The notes under the pieces were generated by a model that was given only the letters and a program-made list of their open reading frames with translations, ran no database searches and was not told where the DNA came from. Shown here piece by piece: positions 60,843 to 64,000 of a stretch of DNA of 64,000 nucleotides. Source of the stretch: Candidatus Iainarchaeum sp. Its GTDB lineage: Archaea > Iainarchaeota > Iainarchaeia > Iainarchaeales > VGJJ01. The stretch lies in assembly GCA_016699555.1 (NCBI GenBank), contig CP064981.1:1-64000 (forward strand), given 5' to 3'. Position 1 is the stretch's first letter. Each line of letters opens with the position of its first letter. The position numbers were made by a program, and so were the translations under genes.

Positions 60843-61963
60843 ATTAGAACATGATCCTCATCTAGTGAAGAACTCCAAACTTCGCTTTTCCATTTTTTCT
60901 TCCTTTTTGTTGGCATGTAAAAATTGTGGCTATCTTCCTCGATTTGTTTTAGCATTTTTCTAATATTCTTCTCAAGTTCTGTTTTTGGTTTATACTTATA
61001 TATTTTGCCATAAGCATTTGGGATCTTTTTAGCAATTTTTTTAGCCCACTCCACTTTCGGAATTTCAATTTTGGGGTCATATACCTTGATTGTTGCTAAA
61101 ATATCTTTTTTTGACTTATTAGTTCTCTTAATTTCCTTAATGCTAATTTCTTTATTGATTAGTTCTGATAACAACGGAATTGAAAAATCAACTGGCACCG
61201 AATCTTCAAAATTTTTCTTCCAAATAATAACTCTTCGCTTATCAATTAAACCAGCAGACACTAAATCATTTACAAATGAAATTACAGATTTATCATAATC
61301 AAGAACTAAGTAGTATTGAATGCCAGGAATCCTATATCTTCCAAGCAGTTCTTTTATGGCTTGCTTCTTTACAGCGTCCTTGCCTTGTAAATTGATAATC
61401 TCATGGTCTCGAAATAGATTGAATTGATTTTTGTTAAAAAGAATTTCAAATGCTTCTTTCTCCGACTCGCCTTCAACCAGAATATAAAATTTAGGCTTTA
61501 AATCTTTTTGAAGTTTACCTAAACTAACAGTAAACTTGCTTACACCTTGAAGTAATAAACCACTCCAGACTAAATGATTTGTTAATTGCATACCCTCATG
61601 ATAATGCATCCTATCGTCAGTAGTGTAGTTATCTACCCACCTTACAGAAGCCCAGTGTACTTCAATAAATGAAAGAGATAATTTTACCAGTATTTCAACG
61701 TAATACTGATTTTGCAAATCAAATAGATATTGCACTGAATCAATAAAATTGTTTAAAAGTGTTTTTAGTTTTGGACAACTATCCATTGTCCCCCTATGTC
61801 CAAATACACAACTTCTCCCTCTTTTTGGATAACATGCGGGAAGATGACCTCCCAGGTGGGTTTTTAGATCTTCTAAAGTGTTAACATTTCTGAAGTCTAA
61901 CTCTTGATTCATTGCCATCCAAAAAATTTTCAGCGACTTCGCATTGACAGAAACATCTTTCAT
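60836..61963 (-). CDS. TOPRIM/OLD-like nuclease (casposon cargo)
   Basis: A 375-residue protein with a TOPRIM domain in its centre: Glu164 in ILVEGESEKEAF and the DxD pair Asp222/Asp224 in LVLDYDKS, as in OLD-family nucleases. It has no ABC ATPase part. An N-terminal helical domain (1-155) includes several Cys/His (CYPKRGRSC, CPKLK) that may bind a metal. OLD-type TOPRIM nucleases occur in anti-phage systems such as Gabija and retrons, always with partners; here it stands alone next to the right repeat. Confidence 0.7.
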   Translation of the reverse strand: MKDVSVNAKSLKIFWMAMNQELDFRNVNTLEDLKTHLGGHLPACYPKRGRSCVFGHRGTMDSCPKLKTLLNNFIDSVQYLFDLQNQYYVEILVKLSLSFIEVHWASVRWVDNYTTDDRMHYHEGMQLTNHLVWSGLLLQGVSKFTVSLGKLQKDLKPKFYILVEGESEKEAFEILFNKNQFNLFRDHEIINLQGKDAVKKQAIKELLGRYRIPGIQYYLVLDYDKSVISFVNDLVSAGLIDKRRVIIWKKNFEDSVPVDFSIPLLSELINKEISIKEIKRTNKSKKDILATIKVYDPKIEIPKVEWAKKIAKKIPNAYGKIYKYKPKTELEKNIRKMLKQIEEDSHNFYMPTKRKKKWKSEVWSSSLDEDHVLIQ

Positions 61964-62038
61964 TTAACAAGCAACTGTTTTTCTAATTTAATCTTATATG
62001 GTATTGATGAGAAAAAAATAGCCCCACACCATTACCAA

Positions 62039-62081
62039 ATTATGTTGTGAAAGTCTCAAACGCGGCAGCTGTATATATCCC
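62039..62081 (-). repeat. Casposon right terminal inverted repeat
   Basis: The inverted copy of 51708-51750, 43 bp with one mismatch. The outer end GGGATATATACAG is identical on both sides and abuts the target duplication directly. Confidence 0.95.
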
Positions 62082-62095
62082 GTCGCTTTTTTATT
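62082..62095 (+). repeat. Casposon target-site duplication, right copy
   Basis: GTCGCTTTTTTATT, identical to 51694-51707. Its T-rich part lies about 22-31 bp upstream of the methyltransferase ATG at 62117, so the duplication may also have kept or supplied a TATA-like element for that gene. Confidence 0.95.
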
Positions 62096-62116
62096 TCTAG
62101 AATATTTCTTAGCAAC

Positions 62117-63073
62117 ATGCCAGGACGAAAACCACTTCGTAGCAAGAAATCAAGCACTGGATTACCCAAAAGAAGAACAAAACCTCAAATTGTCACCCCG
62201 GTAATAACATCCGATGGAAGTATTTTGATCCACCCATCGCATTATCAAAGTAGTCATTTTGGCAGCAGACTAACACTGCTTCAAAAAAGACTGTTGGCCA
62301 CACAAGAAAGGCTGATCGCCGAAGACAGTAGGCACGACAACCACCTCATTGCCATGCGCCATGCCGACGAGTGGCACCATCAACGAGCCCATCATGACGG
62401 GGATAGCACATATATCGCCAATGATCGTATGCGAGTGGCGAAACATTATGCCCCGATTCACACACTCTTAGAACTCGTCGGCGGGAGAGGATTAAAGGGA
62501 AAGAGCATCCTGCATGTGGCTGGGTCGACGGGAGTGTATGCGAGATATCTACGCGATCAGCTCCAGATGCGACCGGTCGTACTCGACATCGACCGCCTGT
62601 CCCTTCACGATGCGCATCATGAAAGACAGATTAAGACAGTGGTGCGCGCGAATGCCATTATAGAAAAAAAACATACGGGCCGATACATCATTCCCAGAGG
62701 AAAACGGATTGCAGTCCCGGAATATGAAACCACGCGCTTGCCATTCGCCGACAAAAGCTTCAAATTCGTGATAAGCGATCACTTCCTGTTTGCGAACTAT
62801 CATCGCGGCGTAGGCGGATTCGAGTCCCACGGGGGATCAATCGAAAGAAGCGAGGAAACGCTTCCCGAACTCAATCGTGTCCTGGAAAAAGGAGGATACG
62901 CGATCATCGGGTCGATCCATGGGCAGAGCTTGTCCGATATTAGAAGATATCAAGTCGGACATACCATCCATGGCTTCGTAGTTGAAAGGGCATACGATGG
63001 ATATCTTTCCCCCGTTGCGAAAGGAAACCCGCCTATTTTCATCATCCTGCGCAAAGTAAGGGAAGCGGAATGA
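62117..63073 (+). CDS. Class I SAM methyltransferase-like protein
   Basis: A 318-residue protein with a basic N-terminus (1-115), then a Rossmann-like domain: ILHVAGSTGVYARYL corresponds to the SAM-binding motif I (Gly-rich, degenerate), PVVLDID to motif II, and LPFADKSFKFVISDHFLF to the motif IV region. The loop lacks the usual GxGxG, so binding may be altered. It lies just outside the casposon, 22 bp after the target duplication. Confidence 0.65.
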   Translation: MPGRKPLRSKKSSTGLPKRRTKPQIVTPVITSDGSILIHPSHYQSSHFGSRLTLLQKRLLATQERLIAEDSRHDNHLIAMRHADEWHHQRAHHDGDSTYIANDRMRVAKHYAPIHTLLELVGGRGLKGKSILHVAGSTGVYARYLRDQLQMRPVVLDIDRLSLHDAHHERQIKTVVRANAIIEKKHTGRYIIPRGKRIAVPEYETTRLPFADKSFKFVISDHFLFANYHRGVGGFESHGGSIERSEETLPELNRVLEKGGYAIIGSIHGQSLSDIRRYQVGHTIHGFVVERAYDGYLSPVAKGNPPIFIILRKVREAE

Positions 63074-63078
63074 CGGAT

Positions 63079-63795
63079 TCAGTGATCGGTAAATCCGCCA
63101 TCGACTACGATTGTTTGCCCCATGATATAGGAAGCGGCGTCGCTGGAAAGGAATGCGACGGTCTCCGCGATCTCAGCGGGCTTCCCCATGCGCCCTTCGG
63201 GGATTATTTTAATCATCCCTGCAGCCGCATCCTTTGTCAAACCCGCTTTCACTCCGGGCGTTTGGATGGCCCCAGGAGCCACCGCGTTCACGTGGATGTT
63301 GAACGGGATCAATTCCAATGCCAGTGCGCGCGTGAAACCCATCAAACCCGCTTTCGTCGTGCAATAGTGCACGAGCCCAGGAAATCCTACTTGCGTTCCT
63401 GCGATGGAGGCGATGTTCACGATCTTTCCATACTTCTGTTTCTGCATGTAGGGAAGGACGGCTTTGGTGGTATTGAATACGCCATTCAAATTGACATCCA
63501 TTACTTTATCCCACTCCTGCCTGGACATCTTGGAGAAAGATTGGAAGGGATAGATTCCCGCGTTGTTCACCAAAATATCCACGCGCCCAAATTTCTTGAT
63601 CGTGTTCTCCACGAGGTGTTGGCAGTCCTTCCATTCCGACACATTAGCGGTCACATGATGGTGCTTGCTGGCGCGCGACTTGCTGGAGCATACGACCACT
63701 TTGGCGCCATAACTCGCCAGCGTATCAGCGATCCCTTTTCCGATTCCTTTGGTTCCGCCCGTGACGATGGCGACTTTTCCCTTCAAGCTAATCAT
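63079..63795 (-). CDS. Short-chain dehydrogenase/reductase (FabG-like)
   Basis: A 238-residue SDR: the cofactor loop TGGTKGIGKG at the N-terminus, NNAG, the catalytic Ser in NIASIAG, and Tyr-x3-Lys in HYCTTKAGLMG. It would use NAD(P)H to reduce a ketone, FabG-like by length and motifs; substrate unknown. The start was taken at MISLKGK (63795); an ATG two codons earlier (63801) is possible. Confidence 0.9.
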   Translation of the reverse strand: MISLKGKVAIVTGGTKGIGKGIADTLASYGAKVVVCSSKSRASKHHHVTANVSEWKDCQHLVENTIKKFGRVDILVNNAGIYPFQSFSKMSRQEWDKVMDVNLNGVFNTTKAVLPYMQKQKYGKIVNIASIAGTQVGFPGLVHYCTTKAGLMGFTRALALELIPFNIHVNAVAPGAIQTPGVKAGLTKDAAAGMIKIIPEGRMGKPAEIAETVAFLSSDAASYIMGQTIVVDGGFTDH

Positions 63796-63842
63796 GTGCA
63801 TCCACCTCTATAGCGAGGAAGGAAATTCGGATAATAAATAAC

Positions 63843-63864
63843 CTAGTATCGACTCCGATACTAG
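63843..63864 (-). terminator. Hairpin between the cPGS-like gene and the SDR gene
   Basis: A perfect 9-bp stem (CTAGTATCG / CGATACTAG, loop ACTC) begins 5 bp after the stop of the partial gene at 63869, followed by an A/T-rich tract that may also hold the SDR promoter (TTATTTATTA). Confidence 0.55.
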
Positions 63865-63868
63865 ACGC

Positions 63869-64000
63869 TTAAATGAAGCCCTTTTTCTTCAACACCTGCT
63901 TGAGATTTGTCCCGCCTTTTTCGCGTAACTCATAATTGACCTGCACAATGGGCTTGTTGAGCTTCACCACGTTCTGTAATGCAATCGGCGTGCCGGAAAC
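63869..64000 (-). CDS. C-terminus of a probable cyclic 2,3-diphosphoglycerate synthetase (partial)
   Basis: Only the last 43 residues are in the window; the gene continues past 64000. The end (LNKPIVQVNYELREKGG, then LKQVLKKKGFI) resembles the C-terminus of the COG2403/cPGS family, where a [VI]xRVxYE(L/F)E motif is followed by a short helix. These enzymes cyclise 2,3-diphosphoglycerate, a thermoprotectant. The identification rests on a short stretch and is tentative. Confidence 0.4.
   Translation of the reverse strand, partial: VSGTPIALQNVVKLNKPIVQVNYELREKGGTNLKQVLKKKGFI

Larger units (their letters stand above)
51708..62081. mobile_element. Complete casposon (Cas1-encoding self-synthesising transposon)
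   Basis: A 10,374-bp element bounded by 43-bp terminal inverted repeats (42/43 matching) and a perfect 14-bp target duplication. It carries the casposon core: Cas1 integrase, family B DNA polymerase, HNH nuclease and several DNA-binding proteins, plus cargo (HEPN-like protein, membrane proteins, TOPRIM nuclease). It is clearly more AT-rich than the chromosome on both sides. All main frames are open. Casposons use Cas1 to insert and are thought to be ancestors of CRISPR adaptation modules. Neither Cas2 nor repeat arrays are present, which excludes CRISPR. Confidence 0.96.

Noticed and set aside
62082..62095. A second tRNA copy or tRNA fragment at the right end of the casposon
   Set aside because: Only the last four tRNA bases are duplicated as part of the 14-bp target site; there is no further tRNA sequence.

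Overview
The window looks like chromosome of an archaeon, most likely of the DPANN group and possibly Diapherotrites-like. That placement is inference. The evidence is an archaeal information-processing set (Orc1/Cdc6, CDC48, archaeal DnaG-type primase, Hjc, NurA, HerA, Rad50 with a zinc hook, RpoK, S17e, aEF1-beta, Pth2), archaeal class III signal peptides (RGQ...E) on many small pilins, TATA-box promoters close to start codons, and small genes packed with ATGA/TGATG overlaps. Coding density is very high and no gene-free stretch exceeds 300 bases.

Layout. 1-6.3 kb: a zinc-ribbon protein, a lysine-rich repeat protein, small proteins, an SdpI-like membrane protein, a sugar-phosphate nucleotidyltransferase, and a leftward orc1/cdc6 - membrane-NUDIX - alpha/beta hydrolase operon. 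6.4-6.8 kb: a small gene followed by six consecutive hairpins. 7-9.3 kb: pilin-like proteins. 9.4-18 kb: site-2-type protease, TraB-like protein, CDC48, NFACT-R, topoisomerase I, Lrp regulator and a DUF4139 surface protein. 18-30 kb: asparagine synthetase, then a long leftward type IV pilus/Tad-like locus (secretion ATPase, two GspF/TadB-C platform proteins, prepilin peptidase, about nine pilin-like proteins), interrupted by a JAMM protease, an OB-fold protein and a TctA/DUF112 permease. 30-51.5 kb: DnaG, Hjc, membrane and coiled-coil proteins, a circularly permuted GTPase, a protein resembling bacterial sigma-70 regions 2 and 4, Pth2, NurA, a surface protein made of about 16 His/Trp/Tyr/Pro-rich repeats, a MazG-ASCH fusion, HerA, a formyltransferase, RpoK, S17e, Rad50, aEF1-beta and a small zinc-ribbon protein. 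62-64 kb: methyltransferase-like protein, SDR dehydrogenase and the end of a probable cyclic 2,3-diphosphoglycerate synthetase.

The outstanding feature is a complete casposon (51708-62081, 10,374 bp) at the 3' end of tRNA-Arg(TCG). It has 43-bp terminal inverted repeats differing at one position and a perfect 14-bp target duplication that starts in the last four bases of the tRNA. It encodes a Cas1 integrase with its catalytic residues, a family B DNA polymerase with intact exonuclease and polymerase motifs and a C-terminal helix-turn-helix-like tail, an HNH nuclease, three small DNA-binding regulators, and cargo that looks like defence or toxin modules: an HEPN-type (Rx4H) protein beside a multi-spanning membrane protein with its own promoter, and a TOPRIM/OLD-like nuclease. 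It is visibly more AT-rich than its surroundings. Intact ends, matching target duplications and unbroken reading frames suggest recent insertion and possibly current activity.

How the genes work together: the pilus ATPase, platform proteins, peptidase and pilins form one surface-filament system. NurA, HerA, Rad50 and Hjc form a recombination/end-resection set whose genes are scattered, with no mre11 in view. The casposon is a self-contained, self-synthesising transposon.
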